DNA of 6,154 bases from CAYYGL01 sp964471235. Its GTDB lineage: Bacteria; Calditrichota; Calditrichia; RBG-13-44-9; J075. Below the pieces are notes generated by a model, which saw only the letters and a program-made list of their open reading frames with translations, was not told the origin of the DNA and did not search any database. A program made the position numbers and the translations under genes. The stretch covers positions 1 to 6,154 of the forward strand of contig CAYYGL010000237.1 of NCBI GenBank assembly GCA_964471235.1. Direction: 5' to 3'. This document shows positions 1-4,652 of this stretch, one piece after another; within the stretch, counting starts at the first letter, position 1, and the number at the start of each line of letters is the position of its first letter.

Positions 1-292
1 CACCCAGCCATCGTTCGGTCATATAGGGCATACCACAGCGGGAAGCCTCGGCAATGATGATATCCCTGGCTTGTTTTTTGGTGCCAACAAATAAAATTTC
101 CTCGCCGTTGGCAACAATCTCTTTCATCTTCTCAGCAGCAATTTCAAGCTGTTGGAGCGTCTTCTTCAAATCAATAATATGGATTTTATTGCGCTCCATA
201 AAAATAAAGCGCTCCATTTTGGGGTTCCATCTCCGGGTCAGATGGCCGAAATGAACCCCGGCGCGCAACAAATCTTCCAGCGTAACTTTCAC
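1..292 (-). CDS. rpsB: 30S ribosomal protein S2, N-terminal part (cut by window edge)
   Basis: This is the first 97 codons of ribosomal protein S2, a small-subunit protein at the head-body junction that is needed for late 30S assembly and works next to S1. The reverse-strand reading begins MKVTLEDLLRAGVHFGHLTR, and the family landmarks follow: the RRWNPKM block (about residues 20-26), the helix with HIIDLKKTLQQLE (about 38-50), the EEILFVGTKKQA strand (about 65-76) and the RCGMPYMTERWLGG block at the window edge. The start is a GTG at 292-290. It is chosen because an AAAGGAG Shine-Dalgarno lies at 306-300, 7 nt upstream, and because the protein then begins exactly where S2 proteins normally do. 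About 60% of the gene lies outside the window. Family knowledge predicts tsf (elongation factor Ts) next, but that cannot be seen here. An intrinsic terminator separates it from rpsI, so it probably has its own promoter. Identity is essentially certain. Confidence 0.97.
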   Translation of the reverse strand, partial: MKVTLEDLLRAGVHFGHLTRRWNPKMERFIFMERNKIHIIDLKKTLQQLEIAAEKMKEIVANGEEILFVGTKKQARDIIIAEASRCGMPYMTERWLG

Positions 293-299
293 GATACGT

Positions 300-306
300 C
301 TCCTTT
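300..306 (-). promoter_or_regulatory. Shine-Dalgarno of rpsB
   Basis: AAAGGAG on the reverse strand, 7 nt before a GTG codon. It fixes the GTG at 292 as the rpsB start, since no upstream in-frame ATG has comparable support. Confidence 0.8.
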
Positions 307-314
307 ACCTTTGG

Positions 315-386
315 GTTTGATCCGCCGCTGCTCTCATTTCTTTTAAAGATTCCGATTTCCCGGAACACCCCTTCAAAAGATCAAAC
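315..386 (-). promoter_or_regulatory. candidate structured leader of rpsB mRNA
   Basis: The untranslated region upstream of rpsB contains an 8-bp perfect inverted repeat, GTTTGATC at 315-322 and GATCAAAC at 379-386. In the mRNA this would form an outer stem enclosing 56 nt. Inside it a small hairpin, TTCCG at 350-354 with CGGAA at 361-365, fits a 6-nt loop. The outer stem ends 8 nt before the Shine-Dalgarno. Family knowledge: rpsB is autoregulated by S2 through a 5' leader in some bacteria. Assigning this function here is inference, because I cannot match the sequence to a known leader family and the pairing could be chance. Confidence 0.4.
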
Positions 387-415
387 AGCGTGTGGGTTGT
401 GATGAACGGTTATCC

Positions 416-438
416 AATAAAAAGCCCCATAACGGGGC
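416..438 (-). terminator. intrinsic terminator after rpsI
   Basis: On the reverse strand a hairpin GCCCC-GTTAT-GGGGC (438-424) is followed directly by a TTTTTATT tract (423-416). It begins 12 nt after the rpsI stop codon. This is the textbook shape of a Rho-independent terminator and should end or attenuate the rplM-rpsI transcript before rpsB. Confidence 0.85.
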
Positions 439-450
439 GGGTAAACCTGC

Positions 451-837
451 TTAACGTTTTGAGAATTGGAAACGTTTCCGGGCTTTGGGCTGCCCATACT
501 TTTTGCGTTCCACTTCCCGGGGATCCCGGGTTAAAAATCCGGCGGATTTTAGGGGAGGACGCAAATCGGGATTGGATAGCAACAATGCCCGGGAAATCCC
601 CAGCCGTAACGCCTCGGCTTGACCGGAGAGACCACCGCCCATAATGTTGGCATAGACATCAAACTTCCCCTTGGTTTCCGTTACCTCAAACGGTTGATCA
701 ATGATCATTTTTAAGGTCTCTCGCTTAAAATAATCAAGTACTTCTCGTTTGTTAACAATGATTTTTCCGCTACCGGGCATCATACGGACCCGTGCCACGG
801 AACTTTTCCGGCGTCCGGTTGCAGCATATACATCCAT
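451..837 (-). CDS. rpsI: 30S ribosomal protein S9
   Basis: Encodes ribosomal protein S9 (128 aa, the usual length), a head protein of the 30S subunit whose C-terminal tail reaches the P-site tRNA. The N-terminus has the family pattern YAATGRRKSSVARV (residues 4-17). The S9 signature GGGLSGQAEALRLGISRAL is at residues 67-85, and the basic end RDPREVERKKYGQPKAR runs into the invariant terminal FSKR (125-128), whose last Arg contacts tRNA. The start is the ATG at 837, with AAGGAA at 850-845 as Shine-Dalgarno 7 nt upstream. Its gene starts 11 nt after the rplM stop, and the Shine-Dalgarno overlaps that stop codon, so the two are almost certainly co-transcribed and translationally linked. This rplM-rpsI pairing is very widely conserved. 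Nothing is missing or altered in the protein. Confidence 0.98.
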   Translation of the reverse strand: MDVYAATGRRKSSVARVRMMPGSGKIIVNKREVLDYFKRETLKMIIDQPFEVTETKGKFDVYANIMGGGLSGQAEALRLGISRALLLSNPDLRPPLKSAGFLTRDPREVERKKYGQPKARKRFQFSKR

Positions 838-848
838 ACCAAAATTCC

Positions 849-1286
849 TTATTCAAATGTTAACGGTTGCGGTTGCTGTGCCTCATGAGGATGCTTATCC
901 CCGGCATACACTTTTAATTTTCGGAACATCTTTCTGCCCAGGGCGTTTTTGGGCAGCATCAGTCGAACGGCATGTTCAATCACATACTCCGGCTTACGGG
1001 CTAACATACGGCGAATGGGTATCTGTTTGCCGCCGCCCGGGTATCCGGAGTGACGAAAGTAGGTTTTCTGGTTCATCTTGTTGCCGGTCAACCTTACTTT
1101 TTCCGCATTTACCACCACCACAAAATCTCCCACATCCTGGTGCGGGGCAAAATTGGGCTTGTGCTTCCCCTGTAAAATTCGTGCCACCTGACTGGCAAGC
1201 CGACCCAACACCATATCCCGGGCATCTACCACAAACCACTTTCGATCCGCCGCTATCTGTTCCGGCTTGGAATAATCGGTTCTCAC
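849..1286 (-). CDS. rplM: 50S ribosomal protein L13
   Basis: Encodes ribosomal protein L13 (145 aa, typical length), an early-assembly protein of the 50S subunit that binds 23S rRNA. Visible landmarks are KWFVVDARDMVLGRLAS (residues 16-32), the GKHKPNFAPHQDVGDFVVVVNAEK region (about 40-63), the KTYFRHSGYPGG block (74-85) and the C-terminal L13 signature LPKNALGRKMFRKLKVYAG (111-129). The start is a GTG at 1286 with a full AAGGAGG Shine-Dalgarno at 1302-1296, 9 nt upstream. The N-terminal extension before KWFVVDA is of normal size. It is the first gene of the rplM-rpsI operon, driven by the promoter at 1467-1495 through a long leader. In some bacteria L13 represses its own operon by binding this leader; whether it does so here is untested. 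Confidence 0.98.
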   Translation of the reverse strand: MRTDYSKPEQIAADRKWFVVDARDMVLGRLASQVARILQGKHKPNFAPHQDVGDFVVVVNAEKVRLTGNKMNQKTYFRHSGYPGGGKQIPIRRMLARKPEYVIEHAVRLMLPKNALGRKMFRKLKVYAGDKHPHEAQQPQPLTFE

Positions 1287-1295
1287 TACGGGTTT

Positions 1296-1302
1296 CCTCC
1301 TT
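1296..1302 (-). promoter_or_regulatory. Shine-Dalgarno of rplM
   Basis: A seven-base AAGGAGG on the reverse strand, 9 nt before the GTG at 1286. It decides the non-ATG start of rplM. Confidence 0.85.
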
Positions 1303-1312
1303 ACATCAAATT

Positions 1313-1460
1313 CTGCTTATCTACCGCAATTTTTTACCGTTTATAAGCAGCTATGGATAATCTGTTAACTTTACCACCTGATTGAAGGCGGTTGGGATTT
1401 AATCCCTTTTCCGCTGCACTTTTCATCTTAAAACCGCAATGCATTGACTGCATTCCAAAG
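1313..1460 (-). promoter_or_regulatory. candidate structured leader of rplM-rpsI mRNA
   Basis: The stretch between the predicted transcription start (about 1460) and rplM holds several inverted repeats, listed in mRNA order. First, TGCATT/AATGCA (1449-1454 with 1438-1443, 5-nt loop). Second, a 6-bp stem of AACCGC at 1432-1437 with GCGGTT at 1388-1393, which encloses a short hairpin GGGAT/ATCCC (1394-1406). Third, an 8-bp perfect stem ATAAGCAG at 1343-1350 with CTGCTTAT at 1313-1320, ending 10 nt before the Shine-Dalgarno. The 8-mer ACCGCAAT also occurs twice (1323-1330 and 1433-1440). The first two stems share bases near 1438, so not all may form together. L13 autoregulatory leaders are known in E. 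coli and in Firmicutes (an Rfam L13 leader family exists); I cannot say whether this matches either. Confidence 0.45.
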
Positions 1461-1466
1461 TCGACA

Positions 1467-1495
1467 AATTTAGGTGGATGCAATTTTTATGTCAA
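1467..1495 (-). promoter_or_regulatory. sigma-70-type promoter of rplM-rpsI
   Basis: On the reverse strand, TTGACA (1495-1490, perfect -35) is separated by exactly 17 bp from TAAATT (1472-1467, 4 of 6 matches to the -10 consensus). Transcription would start near 1460 and give a leader of roughly 170 nt before the rplM GTG. It is the best promoter match in the window and faces a strongly expressed ribosomal-protein operon. Confidence 0.7.
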
Positions 1496-1530
1496 GCCAT
1501 TTTTTTATTGGTTTAAGCAGCTCTTCGGAA

Positions 1531-1579
1531 TTGGCAAATTTTCAAAAAGTATTGCAATCCATGTTAGAATTGCTATTTT
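1531..1579 (+). promoter_or_regulatory. probable etfB promoter region, exact elements uncertain
   Basis: etfB must be driven from this divergent intergenic stretch (1287-1668, otherwise gene-free). Several overlapping pairs are possible: TTCAAA (1541-1546) with TAGAAT (1565-1570) at 18 bp, TTGCAA (1552-1557) with TATTTT (1574-1579) at 16 bp, and TTGGCA (1531-1536) with TGCAAT (1553-1558) at 16 bp. None is strong in both boxes; TAGAAT, with 5 of 6 matches, is the best -10. A short dyad GCAAT/ATTGC (1554-1558 and 1569-1573) lies here and could be an operator or chance. Confidence 0.35.
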
Positions 1580-1655
1580 TCACTCGCTTGAATTACGTAA
1601 AGGGTTTATAGACTGATGAATACTGGTTTGATAACTTTCCAACATCAAGAAACGC

Positions 1656-1661
1656 AGGAGG
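1656..1661 (+). promoter_or_regulatory. Shine-Dalgarno of etfB
   Basis: AGGAGG 7 nt before a GTG. It selects the GTG at 1669 over the out-of-frame ATG at 1662. Confidence 0.8.
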
Positions 1662-1668
1662 ATGACTC

Positions 1669-2418
1669 GTGAACATTGCTGTGTGTATGAAACAGACGCC
1701 GGATACCACCACCAAGGTCAAAATTGCTGACGATGGTAAATCGATTGTGAAAGATGGGATTACCTGGATCATCAATCCTTATGATGAGTTTGCCATTGAA
1801 GAAGCGCTGCGATTGACCGAAAAGCATGGCGGCGAGGTGACCATTATTTCCCTGGGACCTGCCAGTATTGAGAAGACCATCCGGGAAGCCCTGGCGATGG
1901 GGGCTCATAAGGCTATTCGTATCCATGCCGAGGAAATCCCGGATGATCCATTGGTAACCGCTAATGCCCTGGTGACGGTATTAACGGAAGGTAATTACGA
2001 TTTGATTTTCCTGGGCAAACAGGCAATTGACGACGACCACGCCCAATTGGCTTCCATGGTCGCCGAAGCCATGAACCTGCCCGGGGTGACCGTGGTCGTG
2101 GAACTGAACATCGAAGGCGATCGCGGCACCGCCCTGCGGGAAATTGAAGGCGGGCATGAGCGCGTCTCCTTTTCCCTGCCGGCAGTCATTGGCGCCCAGC
2201 GGGGGTTAAACGAACCCCGTTACCGTTCTTTAAAAGGCATTATGCAGGCAAAAAAGAAACCCATCGAAGTGAAGGAATTGGAATTGTCTGCCGGGAATTA
2301 TGAAATTGAAAAATTGGAATATCCCCCCGCCAAGCAAGCCGGTAAGATTTTTGATAACGGGGCCGAAGCCGTTCCGGAAGTGGTCAGACTGCTTCGGGAA
2401 GAGGCGAAGGTGATTTAA
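1669..2418 (+). CDS. etfB: electron-transfer flavoprotein, beta subunit
   Basis: Beta subunit of the heterodimeric electron-transfer flavoprotein (ETF), a soluble FAD carrier that takes electrons from acyl-CoA and related dehydrogenases and passes them to ETF:quinone oxidoreductase. The protein has 249 aa, normal for the family. Visible features are the N-terminal strand MNIAVCMKQTPDT, the NPYDEFAIEEALRL helix (36-49), a Rossmann-like core with ISLGP (60-64) and the alpha-interface or nucleotide segment GKQAIDDDHAQLASM (116-130). The family signature follows, LREIEGGHERVSFSLPAVIG (156-175), then LNEPRYRSLKGIMQAKKKPIE (180-200), which leads into the C-terminal arm that wraps EtfA. The IDDD motif resembles respiratory (non-bifurcating) ETFs. 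Bifurcating EtfB proteins, as I recall them, carry an IDGDTAQVGP-like motif here. The GTG start is set by an AGGAGG 7 nt upstream. etfA follows, but only after an unusually long 264-bp spacer. Confidence 0.95.
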   Translation: MNIAVCMKQTPDTTTKVKIADDGKSIVKDGITWIINPYDEFAIEEALRLTEKHGGEVTIISLGPASIEKTIREALAMGAHKAIRIHAEEIPDDPLVTANALVTVLTEGNYDLIFLGKQAIDDDHAQLASMVAEAMNLPGVTVVVELNIEGDRGTALREIEGGHERVSFSLPAVIGAQRGLNEPRYRSLKGIMQAKKKPIEVKELELSAGNYEIEKLEYPPAKQAGKIFDNGAEAVPEVVRLLREEAKVI

Positions 2419-2419
2419 T

Positions 2420-2468
2420 GGTGAGTGGTGAACCCGCAAGTGGGAATGGGAAATGGGTTGATGAGTGG
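2420..2468 (+). repeat. degenerate 7-nt-period tract, G-rich
   Basis: Directly after the etfB stop the sequence falls into a rough 7-nt rhythm: GGTGAGT, GGTGAAC, CCGCAAG, TGGGAAT, GGGAAAT, GGGTTGA, TGAGTGG. Neighbouring units share up to 5 of 7 bases. No reading frame or promoter is visible. Its TGATGAGT (2459-2466) is the exact reverse complement of ACTCATCA at 2553-2560. Confidence 0.4.
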
Positions 2469-2481
2469 AGAGCGGTAATCC

Positions 2482-2526
2482 GTATTCAGTAAAGCAGTAT
2501 TCAGTGAATCAGTGATCAGTGTTAGG
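2482..2526 (+). repeat. short tandem repeat, 15-nt period fading, with ATCAGTG heptamers
   Basis: Two 15-nt units, GTATTCAGTAAAGCA (2482-2496) and GTATTCAGTGAATCA (2497-2511), match at 13 of 15 positions. A third copy (2512-2526) is degenerate and keeps GT and TCAGTG. Overlapping them, the heptamer ATCAGTG occurs twice in tandem (2508-2514, 2515-2521). Confidence 0.6.
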
Positions 2527-2552
2527 CGAGCTGGGGAATATCATCAGGAAAT

Positions 2553-2573
2553 ACTCATCACTCGTTACTCATT
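2553..2573 (+). repeat. heptanucleotide tandem repeat, three units
   Basis: ACTCATC, ACTCGTT and ACTCATT stand in perfect 7-nt register (2553-2559, 2560-2566, 2567-2573), each beginning ACTC. Heptanucleotide tandem repeats of this general kind are known in intergenic DNA, for example in filamentous cyanobacteria. I do not know of a defined function. Confidence 0.6.
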
Positions 2574-2670
2574 GCCGGAATCCGGTTCACATTTCCCGGG
2601 TGGTTACAATTTACTTTCTTCAAAAATCGTTATCGAAACCCGGGCGAAGAGCAAAACAGAAGATAAAATC

Positions 2671-2675
2671 AGGAG
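2671..2675 (+). promoter_or_regulatory. Shine-Dalgarno of etfA
   Basis: AGGAG 7 nt before the ATG at 2683. Its presence shows that etfA initiates independently of etfB, despite the repeat-filled spacer. Confidence 0.75.
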
Positions 2676-2682
2676 ATAACCC

Positions 2683-3657
2683 ATGGCAACGATACTGGTA
2701 GTAACCGAAATTCGAGACAACAAGTTAAAAACAATCGATTACGAAGTTTTTACCGCAGCCGTCAAGATGGCGCAGGAGACCAATGGCTCGGTCACTGCTT
2801 TGTTGATGGGACCGGGGGCGGACAGTCTGGCACCCAGCGTAGGAAAATATGGGGTCCCCTCAGCGGTGGTGGTGCAGGACAGCAAGCTGGAAAAATACAG
2901 CGCCGATTGTTATGCAGCGGCAGTGGCAGCCGTGGCGAAAGAAAAAGCTGCCGACATCATTTTGATGAGTGCCACCTTCATGGGGAAAGACCTGATGCCG
3001 CGGGTCGCCCAATTGCTGAACACTGCCCTGGCACAGGACTGCATCGGCTACCGGGTGGAAGGGGATGTGGTTCATTTCAAACGCCCGATGTATGCCGGGA
3101 AGGTCATCGCGGAAGTGAAAATATCCTCTTCCCCGCAGATGGCAACCATCCGACCCAAGGCATTTAAAGCGCAAGAGAGCCCGGTGGAGACTGCGGTGGA
3201 AACCATGTCGCCGGAGCTGCCGGCGCCAAAAGCGGTGGTGGAAGAGATTGAAGCCAGTCCCACCGGAAAGATGGACGTCACCGAGGCAGATATTATTGTT
3301 AGCGGCGGCAGGGGAATGAAAGGTCCCGAGAACTGGGGATTGATAGAGGAATTAGCTGATCTGTTAGGCGCTGCTACCGGCTGCTCCCGCCCGGTTTCCG
3401 ACGAAGGCTGGCGTCCTCATGATGAGCATATCGGTCAAACCGGCAAAACGGTGTCCCCAAATCTTTATATCGCCTGCGGTATTTCCGGCGCCATTCAACA
3501 CCTGGCAGGGGTGTCCTCTTCAAAATACATCCTTGCCATCAACAAAGACCCGGAAGCTCCCATTTTTAAAGTTGCCGATTACGGAATTGTGGGGGATGTG
3601 TTTGAAGTGCTGCCGAAGATGATTGAAGAAGTGAAGAAGCTGAAAGCGCAGGAGTAA
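2683..3657 (+). CDS. etfA: electron-transfer flavoprotein, alpha subunit
   Basis: Alpha subunit of ETF, which holds the redox-active FAD and exchanges electrons with dehydrogenases and the quinone reductase. At 324 aa it has the usual length of the respiratory-type family. The N-terminal Rossmann-like domain (about 1-185) has PMYAGKVIAEVKISSSPQMATIRPKAF (135-161). The C-terminal FAD domain (about 200-324) shows the full family pattern: SGGRGMKGPENW (207-218), GAATGCSRPVSDEGW (229-243), IGQTGKTVSPNLYIACGISGAIQHLAG (250-276) and INKDPEAPIFKVADYGIVGD (286-305). Arg236, Thr253 and His273 correspond to residues that line the FAD ring in characterised ETFs. No ferredoxin domain or other extension is fused to it. 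The ATG start has AGGAG 7 nt upstream. It must work with the EtfB just upstream. No dehydrogenase or ETF:quinone oxidoreductase gene lies in the window, so the electron donor and acceptor are unknown. Confidence 0.97.
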   Translation: MATILVVTEIRDNKLKTIDYEVFTAAVKMAQETNGSVTALLMGPGADSLAPSVGKYGVPSAVVVQDSKLEKYSADCYAAAVAAVAKEKAADIILMSATFMGKDLMPRVAQLLNTALAQDCIGYRVEGDVVHFKRPMYAGKVIAEVKISSSPQMATIRPKAFKAQESPVETAVETMSPELPAPKAVVEEIEASPTGKMDVTEADIIVSGGRGMKGPENWGLIEELADLLGAATGCSRPVSDEGWRPHDEHIGQTGKTVSPNLYIACGISGAIQHLAGVSSSKYILAINKDPEAPIFKVADYGIVGDVFEVLPKMIEEVKKLKAQE

Positions 3658-3671
3658 CTGTCAGTTGACTC

Positions 3672-3717
3672 AGAGTCGATTCGAGGAGAACAAATCGTGT
3701 TTCTCCGAATCGACTCT
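3672..3717 (+). terminator. long hairpin after etfA, probable terminator
   Basis: The arms at 3672-3690 and 3701-3717 pair over 17 bp (AGAGTCGATTCG on the left, CGAATCGACTCT on the right, plus GAGAA/TTCTC), with a 2-nt bulge in the left arm and a 10-nt loop. It begins 15 nt after the etfA stop. The following ATTATGTTATT is T-rich but not an uninterrupted T-run. It may therefore be a weaker terminator, an mRNA 3'-stabilising structure, or need help from Rho. Confidence 0.6.
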
Positions 3718-3756
3718 ATTATGTTATTCACTCATGTTACGCACCATGGCGTCATA

Positions 3757-3774
3757 TAGACCTTCAAGGGTCTA
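3757..3774. repeat. short palindrome, possible part of a dispersed element
   Basis: TAGACC (3757-3762) and GGTCTA (3769-3774) form a 6-bp inverted repeat around a 6-nt loop. It lies 6 nt before a stronger hairpin in the gene-free region 3658-3974. No poly-T follows on either strand, so a terminator is unlikely. Confidence 0.5.
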
Positions 3775-3780
3775 CCTACA

Positions 3781-3808
3781 TGTTGCAAGAATGACAATTC
3801 TTGCAACA
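3781..3808. repeat. perfect 12-bp inverted repeat with 4-nt loop
   Basis: TGTTGCAAGAAT (3781-3792) and ATTCTTGCAACA (3797-3808) are exact reverse complements around GACA. There is no T-run on either side, which speaks against a Rho-independent terminator. It could be a REP-like dispersed palindrome, a regulator site or an mRNA structure. Together with the palindrome at 3757-3774 it accounts for much of the etfA to response-regulator gap. Confidence 0.75.
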
Positions 3809-3867
3809 ATTTGGAGAAAAGTCAGATAAAGTAGATCATTTCGTATAGCCGCTTTTAAATAAACAGA

Positions 3868-3877
3868 TATCATGATA
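3868..3877. promoter_or_regulatory. 10-bp perfect palindrome upstream of the two-component operon, candidate operator
   Basis: TATCATGATA is self-complementary and is flanked by CAG at 3864-3866 and CTG at 3878-3880, with one extra A on the left. It lies 10 nt before a TTGACA hexamer (3888-3893), the position of an upstream regulator site. Function is inferred only from symmetry and position. Confidence 0.35.
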
Positions 3878-3887
3878 CTGCCGGATG

Positions 3888-3901
3888 TTGACAATTAGAA
3901 T
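3888..3901 (+). promoter_or_regulatory. promoter-like elements before the response regulator
   Basis: A perfect -35-type TTGACA is at 3888-3893, but no good -10 lies 16-18 bp downstream; the nearest is the purine-rich AAAGAT at 3913-3918. TAGAAT (3896-3901, 5 of 6 to the -10 consensus) overlaps its neighbourhood but lacks a matching -35. The promoter is probably here, yet its exact boxes cannot be fixed. A weak -10 would suit a promoter that needs an activator such as its own response regulator. Confidence 0.35.
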
Positions 3902-3974
3902 TTTTTTCGTGAAAAGATACCGTCATCAGTACAGGCAATAGTTATGTTTTATTACCCATTACCAGGCGAAAAAA

Positions 3975-4652
3975 ATGCGCGTCTTAATCGTCGAAGATGA
4001 AACGGAGATCGCTGAATTTGTCAAAAAAGCCCTGGAGGAAGAATCTTACGCGGTGGATATTGCCACAGACGGGCTGACCGGTGAAGATCTGGCTACTTCC
4101 GAACCTTATGACTTAATCATCCTTGACCTGATGCTGCCTGTTAAAGATGGGATATCCCTTCTGCAATCATTGCGGAAAACGGGGTTAGCAACCCCGGTGT
4201 TAATTTTAACCGCCCGGGGAGATGTCCCGGACCGGGTTGCCGGATTGGATGCCGGGGGCGATGATTACTTGGTAAAACCGTTCGCAGTAGCGGAATTGCG
4301 CGCCCGGGTAAGAGCCCTTCTCAGACGGAATACATCGGAAAAATCTTCTATCCTATCTGTCGGAGAGTTAACGGTTATACCCGCCTCTCACGAAGTTCGG
4401 GTGAATAACACCCCCATCGAACTTACCAGCCGTGAATTTGCCATCCTGGAATATCTCTTGCGGAATAAAAACCGCCTGTTAAGCAAAGGGATGATCGCAG
4501 AACACGTGTGGGATTATCACTTTGACAGTGATTATAATTTAATTGAAGTGTATATCCGGCGGTTGCGGCAAAAAATAGAATCCCATAGCACCCATAAATT
4601 AATCCATACTATCCGAAACGGTGGATATATCATACGAGACCACCCAAAATGA
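3975..4652 (+). CDS. OmpR/PhoB-family two-component response regulator
   Basis: DNA-binding response regulator of 225 aa, the standard size. The receiver domain (1-118) has the acidic pair Glu7-Asp8, the phosphoacceptor Asp51 in LIILDLMLP, Thr79 in LILTAR and Lys101 in YLVKPF. A winged-helix Trans_Reg_C domain follows (about 127-222), with ELTSREFAILEYLL (149-162), the recognition helix around NLIEVYIRRLRQKI (188-201) and the wing ending IHTIRNGGYII (210-220). In this wing the common VRGVGY sequence reads IRNGGY. Overall layout is closest to CusR-like regulators, but neither target nor signal can be read from the sequence. The ATG at 3975 is chosen because the receiver begins immediately (MRVLIVEDE). 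The ribosome site is weak, with only AGG at 3964-3966. Its stop overlaps the kinase start by 4 nt (ATGA), so the two form one translationally coupled operon. Confidence 0.96.
   Translation: MRVLIVEDETEIAEFVKKALEEESYAVDIATDGLTGEDLATSEPYDLIILDLMLPVKDGISLLQSLRKTGLATPVLILTARGDVPDRVAGLDAGGDDYLVKPFAVAELRARVRALLRRNTSEKSSILSVGELTVIPASHEVRVNNTPIELTSREFAILEYLLRNKNRLLSKGMIAEHVWDYHFDSDYNLIEVYIRRLRQKIESHSTHKLIHTIRNGGYIIRDHPK

Noticed and set aside
516..530. Striking GC-rich near-palindrome around CCCGGGGATCCCGGG
   Set aside because: It lies in rpsI and encodes the conserved TRDPREV stretch of S9. The symmetry is explained by the codons and is not exact.
749..1360. A 203-codon open frame on the plus strand
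   Set aside because: It is antisense to rplM and its leader and has no family resemblance. rplM and rpsI on the other strand are unmistakable.
1392..1616. A 74-codon plus-strand open frame in the rplM-etfB gap
   Set aside because: It starts at TTG without a Shine-Dalgarno, runs through the rplM promoter on the opposite strand, and its composition looks like translated AT-rich spacer.
2575..2585. CCGGA-A-TCCGG dyad in the etfB-etfA spacer
   Set aside because: It has only 5-bp arms around one base, which cannot form an RNA hairpin without losing pairs, and it has no positional relation to a promoter.
2519..2701. A 60-codon plus-strand open frame between etfB and etfA
   Set aside because: It begins inside the tandem repeats, lacks a ribosome site, and runs out of frame into the start of etfA.
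2860..3281. Open frames antisense to etfA (up to 104 codons)
   Set aside because: These are shadow frames over a well-conserved gene, with no ribosome site or recognisable domain.
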